Source: Deinococcus betulae (GTDB lineage: Bacteria > Deinococcota > Deinococci > Deinococcales > Deinococcaceae). From it: a stretch of 64,000 nucleotides of DNA. Each line of letters opens with the position of its first letter. Positions within the stretch are counted from its first letter, which is position 1. Both the position numbers and the translations under genes were made by a program. The DNA lies in assembly GCF_020166395.1 (NCBI RefSeq), contig NZ_JAIQXU010000019.1, forward strand, positions 43,603 to 107,602. The letters run 5' to 3'. The notes below the pieces were generated by a model, which saw nothing but the letters and a program-made list of their open reading frames with translations, ran no database searches and was not told the origin of the DNA. Shown here piece after piece: positions 13,345-23,529 of the stretch.

Positions 13345-14802
13345 TTAGGCCTCAGGGCCAGCGGTGGCCCCAGCCCCCTGACCCGGCAGGTGCAGCTGGG
13401 CCGCAAAGCCCTGTCCCGGCGCACTCACCAGGGTCAACTGGCCGCCGTGAAGCGCCGCCACATGCCGCGCCAGCGCCAGCCCCAGGCCATGCCCGCCGGT
13501 GTCCAGGTTGCGGCTGGCGTCGGGGCGGTAAAAGGCCTCGCCCAGCCTCGCCAGGGTGTCGGCGTCCACACCGGGGCCGTCATCCCGGACGGTAACCAGG
13601 GCGCCGCCCGCCTGGGCTTCCACGCAGACCGTGACCGCCGCGCCGGGGGCATGGCGCACCGCGTTGGTGGTCAGGTTCCAGATGGCCTGGCCCAGCAGCA
13701 CCCGGTCACCCGCCACGGTGACTGCCTGGGAGGCCTCCAGGTCCACGTCGGCCAGGGGGTCCAGCTCGCGGGCGCGGTCCACAGCGTCGGCGGCCAGGTC
13801 ACGCAGCGGCACCGGCGCGCGCTGCACAGCCGCCGGGTCGCGTGCCAGCAGCAGCAGATGGTTGGCCAGAGTAGCCAGCCGGGCGATATCCGTGCCGATT
13901 TCTTGCAGGTCGTGGCGGTAACGCGCGGCGTCCCGGTCACGGGCCAGGCTGCCTTCCACGCGGGCCGTCAGGGCGGCCAGGGGCGAGCGCAGGTCGTGGG
14001 CGGCGGCGCGCAGAAAGCTCTGCTCGCGGTCGCGGGCGTCGGCCAGGCGGGCAAACGAGCCTTGCAGGGTCAGGGCCAGCCGGGCCAGCTCGTCGCCCTG
14101 ACCCGCCCCTGGCAGGGGCCGGCGCAGGTCGCCGCCTTCGCCCACGGCGCGCGCCGCTGTTTCCAGGCTGCGCACCGGGCGTAGCAGCCGCCCGGCGACC
14201 ACCCAGCCCACCAGCAGGGACAGCGCCAGGGCCAGCGGCAGCAGCAGGGTCAGGGCGCGGCCAAAAGCCCGCTGGGCGTCGCCCAAGGCGCGCGCGTCCA
14301 GCGAGATATGCAGCCGCGCCGCGCCGCGCAGGTCCCGCACCAGCACCAAAAAGGCGCCGTCGCCACTCTGGTGCAGGCCGGGCGATAAGGTCAGTGGCAC
14401 CCCCGCCGGAAAGGCCTGGGTGCCCACCGCCTGCACCTGTCCCCCCTGTGTGCTGACCACCCGCAGATTCAGCCCCTGGCCGTTCAGGTCGCGGGCAATG
14501 CGTTCCAGGTCGCTCTGCGAGATGGTGGTCACTCCCAGAAGAGAGGGCAAGAGGTCCTCCATCCCGCCGGCCTCGGGGGGACGGGGGCGGAACAGGCCTT
14601 CCACTCGCCCCTGCACCGCTTCTAAGGCGCTACTGAGGCGCTGCTCCTGGGCCTGCCGCAGAAAGCCATTCACCGACAGGTACAGGCCACCGGCCACCAG
14701 GGCCACCGCCAGACCGGTGGCCAGCGCGGCCCACAGCGCCAGCCGGGCGCGCAGGGTCAGGCCTGGCCGGCGCCCAGCCGTCAGGGGCACAGTTACTGGC
14801 AC
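13345..14802 (-). CDS. Membrane sensor histidine kinase
   Basis: A 485-residue two-component sensor. Membrane helices at about 15-42 and 185-208 bracket a roughly 140-residue extracytoplasmic domain with no recognised ligand fold. A HAMP linker follows, then the phosphoacceptor His in AAAHDLRSPLAAL (about residue 270). The ATP-binding domain shows IWNLTTNAVRHA, DDGPGVD and GHGLGLAL. It starts at GTG 14802, nine bases after the response regulator stop, so the two are co-transcribed and should form a pair. The signal is unknown. Confidence 0.9.
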   Translation of the reverse strand: MPVTVPLTAGRRPGLTLRARLALWAALATGLAVALVAGGLYLSVNGFLRQAQEQRLSSALEAVQGRVEGLFRPRPPEAGGMEDLLPSLLGVTTISQSDLERIARDLNGQGLNLRVVSTQGGQVQAVGTQAFPAGVPLTLSPGLHQSGDGAFLVLVRDLRGAARLHISLDARALGDAQRAFGRALTLLLPLALALSLLVGWVVAGRLLRPVRSLETAARAVGEGGDLRRPLPGAGQGDELARLALTLQGSFARLADARDREQSFLRAAAHDLRSPLAALTARVEGSLARDRDAARYRHDLQEIGTDIARLATLANHLLLLARDPAAVQRAPVPLRDLAADAVDRARELDPLADVDLEASQAVTVAGDRVLLGQAIWNLTTNAVRHAPGAAVTVCVEAQAGGALVTVRDDGPGVDADTLARLGEAFYRPDASRNLDTGGHGLGLALARHVAALHGGQLTLVSAPGQGFAAQLHLPGQGAGATAGPEA

Positions 14803-14811
14803 AGCGGCGCC

Positions 14812-15474
14812 TCAGCGCTCGGCACGGTAGCCGCGTCCCCGCTCGGAACTGATGGCCTCGGGGGCCAGCTTGCGCCGCACGTAGCGCACGTACACGTCCA
14901 CAATGCGCGCCTCACCCTCGAAGGTCGGGCCCCACACCCGGTCAATCAGGTCTTCGCGGGTAAACCAGCGGTCGGGGGCCAGCGCCAGCGTTTCGAGGAG
15001 GGCGTACTCGCGCCCCGTCACGGCGACCTCCTGGCCGTCCCAGGCCACCGTGCGGGCCACCGTGTTCAGCAGCCCGCGCCCACCGGCAAACGAGACGCGC
15101 GGCGCGCCGTCCCCCCGCTCCCGGCGCGACAGGGCGCGCAGGGTGGCCAGCAATTCGGGCATGGCAAAGGGTTTGACCAGATAGGCGTCCCCGCCCAGGT
15201 CCAAGCCCTCGACCCGGTCCCCCAGTTCGCCCCGCGCGGTCAGAAACAGAATGGCCGAGTCCACACCCTGCTCCCGCAATTCACGCGCCACGGCAAAGCC
15301 ATCTATACCGGGCAGCATCACGTCCAGCACCACCAGCGGAAACTCGCCCAGTGCGGCCTGCTCCAAGCCTTCGGGACCGGTCTGCGCCCAGGTGACGGCG
15401 TAGCCCGCTTCCCGCAGCACCTCGGCGGTGGGCTGCGCGATGCGGGCGTCGTCCTCCACAAGCAGCAGTCTCAT
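14812..15474 (-). CDS. OmpR/PhoB-family response regulator
   Basis: A 220-residue regulator with a receiver domain (acidic pair Glu7/Asp8, phospho-acceptor Asp51 in VVLDVMLPG, Lys in [10 protein letters not shown]) and a winged-helix DNA-binding domain from about 120 ([23 protein letters not shown]). It is partnered with the sensor kinase immediately downstream. TACACT lies six bases before the ATG, so the operon is probably leaderless. Confidence 0.93.
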   Translation of the reverse strand: MRLLLVEDDARIAQPTAEVLREAGYAVTWAQTGPEGLEQAALGEFPLVVLDVMLPGIDGFAVARELREQGVDSAILFLTARGELGDRVEGLDLGGDAYLVKPFAMPELLATLRALSRRERGDGAPRVSFAGGRGLLNTVARTVAWDGQEVAVTGREYALLETLALAPDRWFTREDLIDRVWGPTFEGEARIVDVYVRYVRRKLAPEAISSERGRGYRAER

Positions 15475-15480
15475 GGGATC

Positions 15481-15486
15481 AGTGTA
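15481..15486 (-). promoter_or_regulatory. -10 box, two-component operon
   Basis: TACACT, six bases, ATG 15474 on the minus strand. Confidence 0.5.
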
Positions 15487-15598
15487 GGCCCGACGGTTAA
15501 AGCGGCCTTAAAAGACCCCCTACGGCCTCCAATTGAAGCGAAATGCGCCATACACGGTGCCTACCTGGCTACTGTCAGACAGTGCAAACCGTATAAAC

Positions 15599-15645
15599 AG
15601 AAAAAGCCCCCGCCATAGAGGCCGGGAGCCTGGGAGGAGCGGGGC
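15599..15645 (-). terminator. Intrinsic terminator of the lipoprotein gene
   Basis: On the minus strand GCCCCGC and GCGGGGGC form a stem around a 25-base GC-rich loop, then TTTTTCTG. The stem begins at the stop codon. Confidence 0.85.
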
Positions 15646-16347
15646 TTAGAAGAGGCTGTGGGCCTTGAGGCTGGCGGTGGTGGCAGCGGTCATAAAGACC
15701 CACTGGGCACCTGCCGGAGTGCCGTTGCGCATCGTTGCGGAGGCCGCCGCCGTGCTGGTGCTCGGGGTCAGGCTCACATACGTCCAGTTCCAGCCCTTGA
15801 CTAGGCGCACGTCCACATCAGCCGTCGAGGTCACTTTGCCAGCGGTGTCCTTGCATTCCACCTTGCCCTTCTGGGTCACGTTGCGGTCAACGTAGGTCAG
15901 AATCGCCAGGTTGGTCGTTTTGCCACTCACGCTCATCAGTTCAATTGCCCTGTCATTGGCGGCGTCCACCCGGAAGGATGCGGCGTTGCCCTGAACGTCC
16001 TTATCGCTCACAACGACGCTATCCGTGCAGCCTGTAGGCGTGACGGAGGAGAGCTTCTTGAGAGGAGGGACCGGCAGGGTGCCCAGGACAAAAGCACCCT
16101 GCGCGCTTAGGGCCGTTTCCGTCAGCAGTTTGTTGGTGTTGCCGTCGGCAACGTCCACCACGACCTTACCCGCGCCGCCGCTCCAGGCCTTGGTGGTCAG
16201 GGTCACATCGCCCGTGGTGCTGTTAATGGTCTGCGTGCCTTCCACCACCGTACCGCTCACGCCGGTGACGGGCTTGGGGGTGTTGAACAGGTTGCAGGAG
16301 GCCAGGGCCAGGGGGGCCAGCAGAACCAACATCAGGTGCTTTTTCAT
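15646..16347 (-). CDS. Predicted lipoprotein of unknown function
   Basis: A 233-residue protein with an N-terminal Lys-rich signal and lipobox (MKKHLMLVLLAPLALASCNL), so the mature protein should be lipidated at Cys18. The rest is Thr/Ser/Val-rich and probably beta-sandwich, with one pair of cysteines (TGCTDS and KVECKD). I do not recognise the family. The start at ATG 16347 is chosen because the signal peptide begins there; a longer in-frame upstream stretch has no coding character. Confidence 0.72.
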   Translation of the reverse strand: MKKHLMLVLLAPLALASCNLFNTPKPVTGVSGTVVEGTQTINSTTGDVTLTTKAWSGGAGKVVVDVADGNTNKLLTETALSAQGAFVLGTLPVPPLKKLSSVTPTGCTDSVVVSDKDVQGNAASFRVDAANDRAIELMSVSGKTTNLAILTYVDRNVTQKGKVECKDTAGKVTSTADVDVRLVKGWNWTYVSLTPSTSTAAASATMRNGTPAGAQWVFMTAATTASLKAHSLF

Positions 16348-16405
16348 CAACTGGAGAAGATACACACATTTTTTAGGAATCGCGAGCAACTTTGCCCTGC
16401 TTAGC

Positions 16406-16768
16406 CTATGCTCCCAATGCCCGCCAAAACGCCCATCCCAGCAAGACCATCCCAATTAAGAGCACCAGAACTAATGCGGGAACCACCCAGGGCAGGCGGC
16501 GCTGCATCTGCAAGCTCCGTTCTCTAGCCCTGTTCAGCACGTCGCCTGGCAGGGTCCGTGCCGCCAGCGCCAGCAGTCCCGGCACCACCAGCGCGTCATC
16601 GGCCAGCCCCAGCACTGGGGTCAGGTCAGGCAGCAGGTCCAGCGGCAGCAAGGCGTATCCCAGCGCCAGGGCGGCCAGCAGTTTGGCGCCAGCAGGGGTG
16701 CGGCGGTCGCCCAGGGCAAACAGCAGGGCCAGGGCGTCACGCCAGACGGCTCGGACTCGGGTAAACAC
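16406..16768 (-). CDS. DUF1232 (YkvA-like) membrane protein
   Basis: About 120 residues. The diagnostic part is [42 protein letters not shown], quoted here only by its ends: a helix running into LPLDLLPD and then GLADDALV, the DUF1232 pattern. A second hydrophobic helix ([18 protein letters not shown]) closes the chain. The function of the family is unknown. The start is uncertain; GTG 16768 is chosen because the frame upstream loses sense. Confidence 0.65.
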   Translation of the reverse strand: MFTRVRAVWRDALALLFALGDRRTPAGAKLLAALALGYALLPLDLLPDLTPVLGLADDALVVPGLLALAARTLPGDVLNRARERSLQMQRRLPWVVPALVLVLLIGMVLLGWAFWRALGA

Positions 16769-17158
16769 CCTCTTCCTTACGGGCTTAGCTGGCCCAGGGT
16801 TCCGTGCTAGGCTGTCAGGGTCAGCTGCCCCGTCCAAGGGGTCAGCGCCGGAGGTCAGAAACGCCCCGCTCGCCCCCCGCGAGCCGACGTGTACCGCGAG
16901 GACACGTAAAAAGACACGGGAACAGCCGCGCAACCCAGACCGTACTCGCCCTTTGCCGGCGTGGTCCTCTGTTGCCTGCTCTGCCTGTGTCCTGGCGCGT
17001 TCTGCCCCCCGGACATGGGTGGCGTTCCCGACTACCGTGCACCGCCCCCATGTGGTACAGTTCGAGCTTGGTGACCCGCCCACGCGGCGGGGGCGCGACA
17101 AGTGGTCAGAGCTGGCTGGGGCAGCGTTTCCCGGACGCCTGGCAGAAGGAGAAAGACC
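16769..17158. other. 390-bp region upstream of rplU without a recognised gene
   Basis: It must hold the rplU promoter and leader and the divergent DUF1232 promoter. TACAGT at 17056-17061 is the best -10 candidate for rplU, about 100 bases before its start. Two small inverted repeats occur at about 16869-16910 (GCTCG with CGAGC, ACGTGT with ACACGT). No open frame here looks coding. Confidence 0.5.
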
Positions 17159-17461
<303 letters not shown>

Positions 17462-17473
17462 GGGAGGACAGAC

Positions 17474-17746
17474 ATGGCACACAAGAAAGGCGTAGGTTCG
17501 TCCAAGAACGGCCGTGACAGCCAGCCCAAGTACCTGGGCGTGAAGAAGTTCGGCGGCGAGCAGGTGCTGGCCGGCAACATCCTCGTGCGTCAGCGCGGCA
17601 CCAAGTTCAAGGCCGGCCCCAATGTGGGCATGGGCCGTGACCACACCCTGTTTGCGCTGGAAGGCGGCAAGGTCGTGTTCACCAACCGTGGCACCAAGGG
17701 CCGCTTCATCTCCATCGAAGTGCCCACTGCCGCCGCCGCTGACTGA
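17474..17746 (+). CDS. rpmA: Ribosomal protein bL27
   Basis: A 90-residue large-subunit protein at the peptidyl transferase centre. It begins [16 protein letters not shown] without the Firmicutes-type cleavable extension and has the typical [23 protein letters not shown] core. It lies 12 bases after rplU with GGGAGG as ribosome binding site. A strong terminator follows. Confidence 0.98.
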   Translation: MAHKKGVGSSKNGRDSQPKYLGVKKFGGEQVLAGNILVRQRGTKFKAGPNVGMGRDHTLFALEGGKVVFTNRGTKGRFISIEVPTAAAAD

Positions 17747-17764
17747 ACCGTCCATTGGTGGTTT

Positions 17765-17797
17765 CCCCCGCCCGTCCACTGGGCGGGGGACTTTTTT
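17765..17797 (+). terminator. Intrinsic terminator between rpmA and obgE
   Basis: CCCCCGCCC pairs perfectly with GGGCGGGGG around a seven-base loop, followed by ACTTTTTT. It would separate the ribosomal genes from obgE or attenuate read-through. Confidence 0.9.
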
Positions 17798-17867
17798 GCA
17801 CCTGCTGTCCGGCGCGGTACGCTCCACAGCAGCAGGCGGGGCCCCAGGTCCCAGGGAGGACAGCGCG

Positions 17868-19205
17868 ATGGCATTTCGTGACGTTCTGAATATTGAGGTG
17901 GCGGCGGGCAACGGCGGAGACGGCAGCATGTCGTTTCACCGGGCCAAGTACATGGAAAAAGGCGGCCCAGACGGCGGGCACGGCGGCAAGGGCGGCAGTA
18001 TCGTTCTGCGGGCCACCCAGGGCGTCGAGAGCCTGGAACGGCTGGTGGGCCGCCGCAAGTTCAAGGCGCCCAACGGCGCGTACGGCGAGGGCCGCCTGCG
18101 CCAGGGGTCCGACGGCGAGGACATCTTTATTGATGTGCCTGTGGGCACCACCGCCTTTGACGAGGACAGCGGCCGTGTGATTGCCGACCTGGTGCGGGTG
18201 GGCGAGGAACGGGTAATTGCGCGCGGCGGCTCGGGCGGGCGCGGCAACAGCACCTTTACCAGCAGCACCCGGCAGGCGCCCCGCTTTGCCGAACTGGGCA
18301 CGGCAGGCCAGAAGCGCCGCGTGCGACTGGAACTGCGCCTGATTGCCGATGTCGGCCTAGTGGGCTACCCCAATGCGGGCAAGAGCAGCCTGCTGGCGGC
18401 GCTGTCACGGGCCAACCCGGCGATTGCTGACTATCCGTTTACGACCCTCTCTCCCATCCTGGGCGTGGTGGACCGGCTGGATGAGGCGGGCACGCCGCTG
18501 GACGAGCGCTTCACCCTGGCGGATATTCCCGGCATCATTGAGGGCGCCAGTGAGGGGAAAGGCCTGGGGCTAGAGTTCCTGCGGCACATCAGCCGCACGC
18601 GCCTGCTGGTCTACGTCCTGGACGTGACACGCAACCCCGTTGAAGAGCTGCGCCAGTTGCAGGCCGAGCTGTACGCCTACGATCCCAGCTTGCTGGAGCA
18701 GGTGGCCCTGGTGGCGCTGAACAAGGTCGAACTGACCGACGAGGACCTGGCGGTCATGGCCGAAGATGAACTGGTCCAGTTTGGTCTGCCGGTCGTCCAC
18801 GTCAGCGCTAAGGAAGGCCAGGGGCAGGCCCAGCTGCGCGAGGCCATTTTTCAGATGCTCCCTGACCGCGAGCTGTGGGCGCAGACACATGCCCTGGAGA
18901 TTGAGCCCGACACCGTGCGCGAGGAAGCACTGCGAATCGAGTTCCGCATTGATCCAGCGGCGCGTGGAGTAGGCATTGTGTCTACAGGGCAGCCTGAACG
19001 GGTCTGGACCATTCATGGCGGCGGCTTTCAAGAGCGGATTGTGCGCTTCTCGCGGTATCTGGAAGAAGCGTCCGAGTATCTGGGCAGTGTGTTTAAGCGC
19101 CAGGGCCTGTACAACGCTCTGAAGCGCGCCGGCGCCCGCGAAGGCGATACGGTGGAGATCGGAACCCACCGCTTCGAGTATTTCGACGAGGAAGAGGGAA
19201 AGTAA
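17868..19205 (+). CDS. obgE: Obg-family GTPase
   Basis: A 445-residue ribosome-associated GTPase acting in 50S maturation and stress signalling. Residues 1-157 are the glycine-rich Obg domain ([19 protein letters not shown]). The G domain shows [11 protein letters not shown] (G1), a [10 protein letters not shown]3 and ALNKVEL at G4. The C-terminal OCT domain lies at about 350-430. The start at ATG 17868 has GGGAGGA upstream; a longer reading frame upstream crosses rpmA and is a shadow. Confidence 0.97.
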   Translation: MAFRDVLNIEVAAGNGGDGSMSFHRAKYMEKGGPDGGHGGKGGSIVLRATQGVESLERLVGRRKFKAPNGAYGEGRLRQGSDGEDIFIDVPVGTTAFDEDSGRVIADLVRVGEERVIARGGSGGRGNSTFTSSTRQAPRFAELGTAGQKRRVRLELRLIADVGLVGYPNAGKSSLLAALSRANPAIADYPFTTLSPILGVVDRLDEAGTPLDERFTLADIPGIIEGASEGKGLGLEFLRHISRTRLLVYVLDVTRNPVEELRQLQAELYAYDPSLLEQVALVALNKVELTDEDLAVMAEDELVQFGLPVVHVSAKEGQGQAQLREAIFQMLPDRELWAQTHALEIEPDTVREEALRIEFRIDPAARGVGIVSTGQPERVWTIHGGGFQERIVRFSRYLEEASEYLGSVFKRQGLYNALKRAGAREGDTVEIGTHRFEYFDEEEGK

Positions 19206-19213
19206 CCGAGACG

Positions 19214-19254
19214 AGGAAGGCGCGCGGCTGCCCTGGGCAGCCGCGCGCCTTCCT
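19214..19254. terminator. Bidirectional terminator hairpin between obgE and the pilin cluster
   Basis: Two 20-base arms (AGGAAGGCGCGCGGCTGCCC and its complement) separated by a single base form a near-perfect palindrome nine bases after obgE and ten bases before the convergent gene. The ends are TTCCT on either strand. Confidence 0.75.
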
Positions 19255-19263
19255 GTGAAGACT

Positions 19264-21609
19264 TTACTGCGCGAAGTCGCGGGTGAAGTTTTCCTGCTTG
19301 ATATAGACAAAACGGGGGGTCAGAGGGGGCAGCTTGGAACTCTGCCGGAAATTCTCTTCAAACTTCCATTGGCGCAGAGGCGGGTTGTACGTAGTCGTGT
19401 TCACCTGGAACGAGCCCTTGGCATGCTGCGGCTGATCCAGGCTGACCAGCGAACCGCGGTAGTTGTACTTCTGAATGCCTTTGGCGTTGCCGCCGTTGGC
19501 ACCCCATTCTTCGTGAAAGCGCATCATGTTGTGAACACCGCCACTTTGAAGGTCCGAAGAAAGGTTGTCGTAAATCTTACGCTCAGCAACGGTGGTAGCT
19601 GTCCCCGCCAGAATAGCGGTGTTCACGGTAGTTTCAGACGCCTGGCGGTAAGTAAGGGGCATTTTTGACAGCAGGTCACCCTCGACCCGAATGTTGTTTC
19701 CCGTATTTGCCAGTGGCATGCTCGGAATCAGCGTGGACGTAAGGCCCGTACTATTATTCAGGAGACCGGCTCCAGCCTTACGGTCAGCAACCCCCTGGGT
19801 CGAATAAACATAATAGGTCAGGCCATCAATGTTCACAGCGTCGGAGTAGAGCGTGCGACTCACAGCTGTCGTCACGGCTGCTGCTGCTGCACTCGTTGCA
19901 GGGCAGGTCGTGGGTACAGTCACGACAGGAGGCAAAATGGCGGTGGCTCTACTTAAGGTAACGCAAGTAGTACTCAACCAGAAAGTAGCTGGCTCCTCCC
20001 ACGCTTCAGACACGATATTAAAACTGTCCGCCAGAACCGCAGACGGCACCCAGTCGACGCTACTAGGCAGAGCTTTGTTAAAGTCGCCCTGGACATAAGC
20101 GGCCTGGTCGGTCACGAACGTAACCCCCTTGGGCCTGGCGCCGCTCTCGGCCTTCAGGACATCAGCATTCCACAGCCGAACACCGTAGTTGTTGGCAACC
20201 GGGGCGTCAGACTGGGCAATCGCGCCGTTACTGCCATTGGTCAGTGGCACGGCCAGCAGGCTGCTGGTCACGGTGGAGTTGGCGGCGCCGCGGTCATCTA
20301 CTGTCATGTAGATCACTAGACCGCCTTCAGTGGCATTTTGCAGACCGCCCGAAACACCCAGCACACTTGAATTGGTGCTGTTCTCAATGCACGAGAGCAG
20401 TTTGCGGACATTCACATCCAACATGATCTTGGTTGAGCGGGCCGAGTTGTTGCCCTGCGCCGAGTTGTCCCAGTAACGCGCTTCGCGGGTATCCCGGAAG
20501 GTCGCACTGTAACTGACAGCCACTTGCGGCGGCGTCAACAACTTAGCCACTGGGTTGGGTGCAGTGTCAACGCAGTTAACATTCAGTTTCTGACCAGTCG
20601 AGCTCACGAAATAAGGCTCGAAGTCGTCGTAGTTGGCACTGGTAAAGGTTGACGACACCGCCGTCTTGCGCTTCAGCACAATGCGGACGTCAGCCTTTTG
20701 CCAGTATTCCGCCGAAGGAGTGGGCTGCAAGGCCGCAATAGAGGGCACGTCCAGTTCGCCAATGTTCGACTCAACGGTGCCGCCGTAGCGAGCCTTGTAA
20801 TAGTCGTTGGTGTAAGGCGTGTCCACGGCCGAACTACACGGCAGGGCAACCATACTGGTGTCCTGGGCAGCAATCGAAACTGACCCCTGACAGATGTTGT
20901 CCTTTTTCTGCCGGCGGTAAATGTCGTAGGCCGACGTTACCTGTCCTTCAAGGGTCAGAGAGGTGTCTGTTCCTGTTCCGGAGTCCAGAAAAATGTTGCC
21001 GTTGGAATGAATAGGGCCAGTGAACGACAGCTTCGCCGTGTTATCAAATTCCATGTCTTTATCGAAGAATACGGCGAACTGAAACAGCGGCACCACGCGG
21101 CTGCGAAAGGTCATGTTGGCCAGGGCTTCGGGGTTCCCGGCAGCGTTGAGTGCCTGACTGCGGACGGTGTAGGGTGTCTCCTCACCTGTCAAACCAGCGA
21201 AGCGCTCGCCTGAAGCCACCACGATGGAATAGGGGTCTTCGCTCTGCTGCACATAACTCTGAACCTTACGGCCAGCGATTGTGGTTTCTTCGCACTTCAT
21301 GTCTTCAGTGCCCTGATTAGCGCCGACACAGGCGCCCGCTGGCAGCGGCGACTCACCTCCAGGCGTCCGGAAACTCTTGAAGAGAGTACGAATGTTATCG
21401 GCACGGGCGTTCAGTGCCGCTTCGGCAGCGTAGAAGCCGGCACTTCCGCGCGACGTCGCGCTGGAGGTTCTCGCGTTGTTGACTGTCAGCAGCGAGTAGG
21501 TAATCAGCATGATGCTCAGAAGGGATACCAGGCTGAGAGCCAGCACCAGTGAGAACCCTTGCTGCCGGTCAGGGGCGGCGACGGAGCGAACAGGAGAATC
21601 AGGGATCAC
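19264..21609 (-). CDS. Large PilX/ComZ-like minor pilin, candidate pilus-tip protein
   Basis: A 781-residue protein with a class III (prepilin) signal: cleavage is expected at QQG-FSLVLALSLV, residue 18/19, followed by one long hydrophobic helix. There is no Glu at position +5, as in tip pseudopilins of the GspK/PilX type. The large remainder is Thr/Ser/Asn-rich and secreted. It is last in a gene order of small pilin, PilV-like, PilW-like, giant, which matches the pilA1-pilA2-pilA3-comZ order of Thermus, where ComZ is a DNA-binding tip protein; equivalence is inferred. I start at GTG 21609 because AAGGAG lies eight bases upstream. Confidence 0.8.
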   Translation of the reverse strand: MIPDSPVRSVAAPDRQQGFSLVLALSLVSLLSIMLITYSLLTVNNARTSSATSRGSAGFYAAEAALNARADNIRTLFKSFRTPGGESPLPAGACVGANQGTEDMKCEETTIAGRKVQSYVQQSEDPYSIVVASGERFAGLTGEETPYTVRSQALNAAGNPEALANMTFRSRVVPLFQFAVFFDKDMEFDNTAKLSFTGPIHSNGNIFLDSGTGTDTSLTLEGQVTSAYDIYRRQKKDNICQGSVSIAAQDTSMVALPCSSAVDTPYTNDYYKARYGGTVESNIGELDVPSIAALQPTPSAEYWQKADVRIVLKRKTAVSSTFTSANYDDFEPYFVSSTGQKLNVNCVDTAPNPVAKLLTPPQVAVSYSATFRDTREARYWDNSAQGNNSARSTKIMLDVNVRKLLSCIENSTNSSVLGVSGGLQNATEGGLVIYMTVDDRGAANSTVTSSLLAVPLTNGSNGAIAQSDAPVANNYGVRLWNADVLKAESGARPKGVTFVTDQAAYVQGDFNKALPSSVDWVPSAVLADSFNIVSEAWEEPATFWLSTTCVTLSRATAILPPVVTVPTTCPATSAAAAAVTTAVSRTLYSDAVNIDGLTYYVYSTQGVADRKAGAGLLNNSTGLTSTLIPSMPLANTGNNIRVEGDLLSKMPLTYRQASETTVNTAILAGTATTVAERKIYDNLSSDLQSGGVHNMMRFHEEWGANGGNAKGIQKYNYRGSLVSLDQPQHAKGSFQVNTTTYNPPLRQWKFEENFRQSSKLPPLTPRFVYIKQENFTRDFAQ

Positions 21610-21640
21610 AGGGAGAACTCCTTTGCGGCGCGCAGTTTCA

Positions 21641-22624
21641 TTAACGCGACTCGCTGGCGACATTGCGGGGATAAATCGTCGACTGGAAGGTGCGGGTGTT
21701 GGCTTTACCCTGGCTGGGATTGCGCGCCTTCAGGGCAGCCACGATGGTCTTGACGCGGTTCCAGGGGCCGTCTATGGCCAGCGAGTTAACCGGGGTACCT
21801 GAGTTTGTCACCGTGGCGCTTAAAGTCAGGCTGTCTATATCGAAGGCCACCGTCTGCGCGTCTGCGTCTTTCTCGCCTGCCACTGCCAGCTTCAACTGAT
21901 TGTCAGCCACCCAGTACCGGCGCTGGTCAATCAGAATAATCCGGCTGTTGTTGGTGCTGGAAAACCCAGCAGGCACGTTTCCTGCTAGCACCAGCTCGAC
22001 CACCCGCTTGGTCGCGTCAGCATTGTTCGACACAGCGCTGATCGTCTGAACCACCACAGGCGCAAAGGCTGCCGCCAGACCATTCCCGGCGGGACGGTAC
22101 AGCAGGGCCGCCTGGTAGGCATTTCCCTGTGATGCAAAGAAGACCCGCCAGGGCCGAACCTGCACGTCATCACCGGAGACGCCCGCGTTATAGAGGCACC
22201 CCGACGGAGTATCACCGGCCGGCGTGGGGCCAATTACTTGTACGCGGTTGTCGATGACCTTGCATACACGCAGGGCCTGTGGCCGCTGACTGATCAGATC
22301 GGTGGCTGTGCCCACCTGAGCTGCACTCATGGGAGCGATGCCCCGGCGGACAATTAATTTCTGATTAGCGTTGTCAAATTCGACCCCAGAGACCGGCAGC
22401 CGAACAGACGCTAGGTTTTCGCCTGCTTGACGAAGGTCATTGGTCATGATGTCCAGGGCCGTCTGTGCGTTCTGGGCCGCCATGATGCGGCTGGTATCTG
22501 ACTCCACCAGCTGGTTGCTACTCTGGAACATCGAGAAGGCAATCATCATCACAGCGGCCAACAGGCTCATGCCCACAAGCAGTTCGGTCAAGGTGAAGCC
22601 CTCTTGACGCTGCTCAGGACTCAT
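21641..22624 (-). CDS. PilW-like minor pilin
   Basis: A 327-residue prepilin-type protein. The leader MSPEQRQEG is cut before FTLTELLVGMSLLAAVMMIAFSMF, with Glu at +5. The C-terminal part is beta-rich with two cysteines (RVCKVID and SGCLYN). It starts at ATG 22624, 11 bases inside the upstream pilV-like gene, so the two are coupled. It probably belongs to the priming and tip complex of a type IV pilus. Confidence 0.85.
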   Translation of the reverse strand: MSPEQRQEGFTLTELLVGMSLLAAVMMIAFSMFQSSNQLVESDTSRIMAAQNAQTALDIMTNDLRQAGENLASVRLPVSGVEFDNANQKLIVRRGIAPMSAAQVGTATDLISQRPQALRVCKVIDNRVQVIGPTPAGDTPSGCLYNAGVSGDDVQVRPWRVFFASQGNAYQAALLYRPAGNGLAAAFAPVVVQTISAVSNNADATKRVVELVLAGNVPAGFSSTNNSRIILIDQRRYWVADNQLKLAVAGEKDADAQTVAFDIDSLTLSATVTNSGTPVNSLAIDGPWNRVKTIVAALKARNPSQGKANTRTFQSTIYPRNVASESR

Positions 22625-23033
22625 TGCCGAACTGGGTAAAGTACGTTTCGGCGCGGTGCAGAATGATCGTGCCATATTTCACCTCCACACGGATATAAAC
22701 CGAAGTGTTGTTGCAGGGCAGGGCCGTTTTGGTGGCCTCCGTCAGATCATTTGGGCAGAAGTCAGTGACCACCGTATAGCTCTGGCCATTCATTGTGACC
22801 GTGTCTGACAGGTCATTTTTTTGTAGCGCCGCGTAATCGGTTCGTTGCCGGTAAGCCTCCAAGGTTTGCTCGCTGATGCGAACCGCGTTGGCCTGCCGCT
22901 CCATCTTGGTGTTGAGGCTGGTGTTGGCCAGCAGGGCGCTCATGACCGTCGTCATGGCGATGCCCAGAATCGCCAGGGCAATCAACAGTTCGATGATCGT
23001 GAAGCCGGCCTGAGTGGACTGGTTACTGCGCAC
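22614..23033 (-). CDS. PilV-like minor pilin
   Basis: A 139-residue prepilin-type protein with leader MRSNQSTQAG and helix FTIIELLIALAILGIAMTTV (Glu at +5). Two cysteines (DFCPND and LPCNN) may form a disulfide in the pilin head. It overlaps both neighbours by 11 bases, so the cluster is a tight operon. Confidence 0.85.
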   Translation of the reverse strand: MRSNQSTQAGFTIIELLIALAILGIAMTTVMSALLANTSLNTKMERQANAVRISEQTLEAYRQRTDYAALQKNDLSDTVTMNGQSYTVVTDFCPNDLTEATKTALPCNNTSVYIRVEVKYGTIILHRAETYFTQFGNES

Positions 23034-23529
23034 TGGTTTTCACTCCTCCGCTGAGCGCCACCTGTACGGCGTAGTTGGCCTTTGTATCGGTGATATTCAG
23101 TTGACCGGCAACAGTGGCCAGGCCGCGGGGGCTATAGCAGACAATGACGTTAGGCGTCGTGTTTCCACCTTGCCGACTGAGGGTGACAGGGCGGCTTGGC
23201 GTACCACCAGGCAATTCCACTTTGAGCGTGTACGTATTCCATTTGCTCTGATCGGTTTCAGCGCAGCTCAGGGCGCTCTGCAGCTGCAAGTCACCGTTGG
23301 CGGCCAGAACCATCCGCCGGGCCTGGGTGTTGGCAGCCGCGTCAGCACGGAGTTGATAAAGCACCGAATGCACCGTGCGGGCCGTGTCGCGCGCTGGATT
23401 GCGCAGCTTCGAGAAACTGGTGACGCCGAGGCCAAACAGAATGCCCAGGATAGCCATAATCACCAGCAGCTCCAGCAGCGTGAAGCCCTGCTGGCGCGTC
23501 CTGTGGGTGTGCGGATTGGGTGTCATCAT
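23023..23529 (-). CDS. GspH/FimT-like pseudopilin
   Basis: A 168-residue prepilin with leader MMTPNPHTHRTRQQG and helix FTLLELLVIMAILGILFGLG (Glu at +5). A GspH-type beta head follows with cysteines at SALSCAE and VIVCYS. It is the first gene of the pilin operon. The start is at ATG 23529 or the next codon, 23526, after GAGAGGT. Confidence 0.87.
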   Translation of the reverse strand: MMTPNPHTHRTRQQGFTLLELLVIMAILGILFGLGVTSFSKLRNPARDTARTVHSVLYQLRADAAANTQARRMVLAANGDLQLQSALSCAETDQSKWNTYTLKVELPGGTPSRPVTLSRQGGNTTPNVIVCYSPRGLATVAGQLNITDTKANYAVQVALSGGVKTSAQ

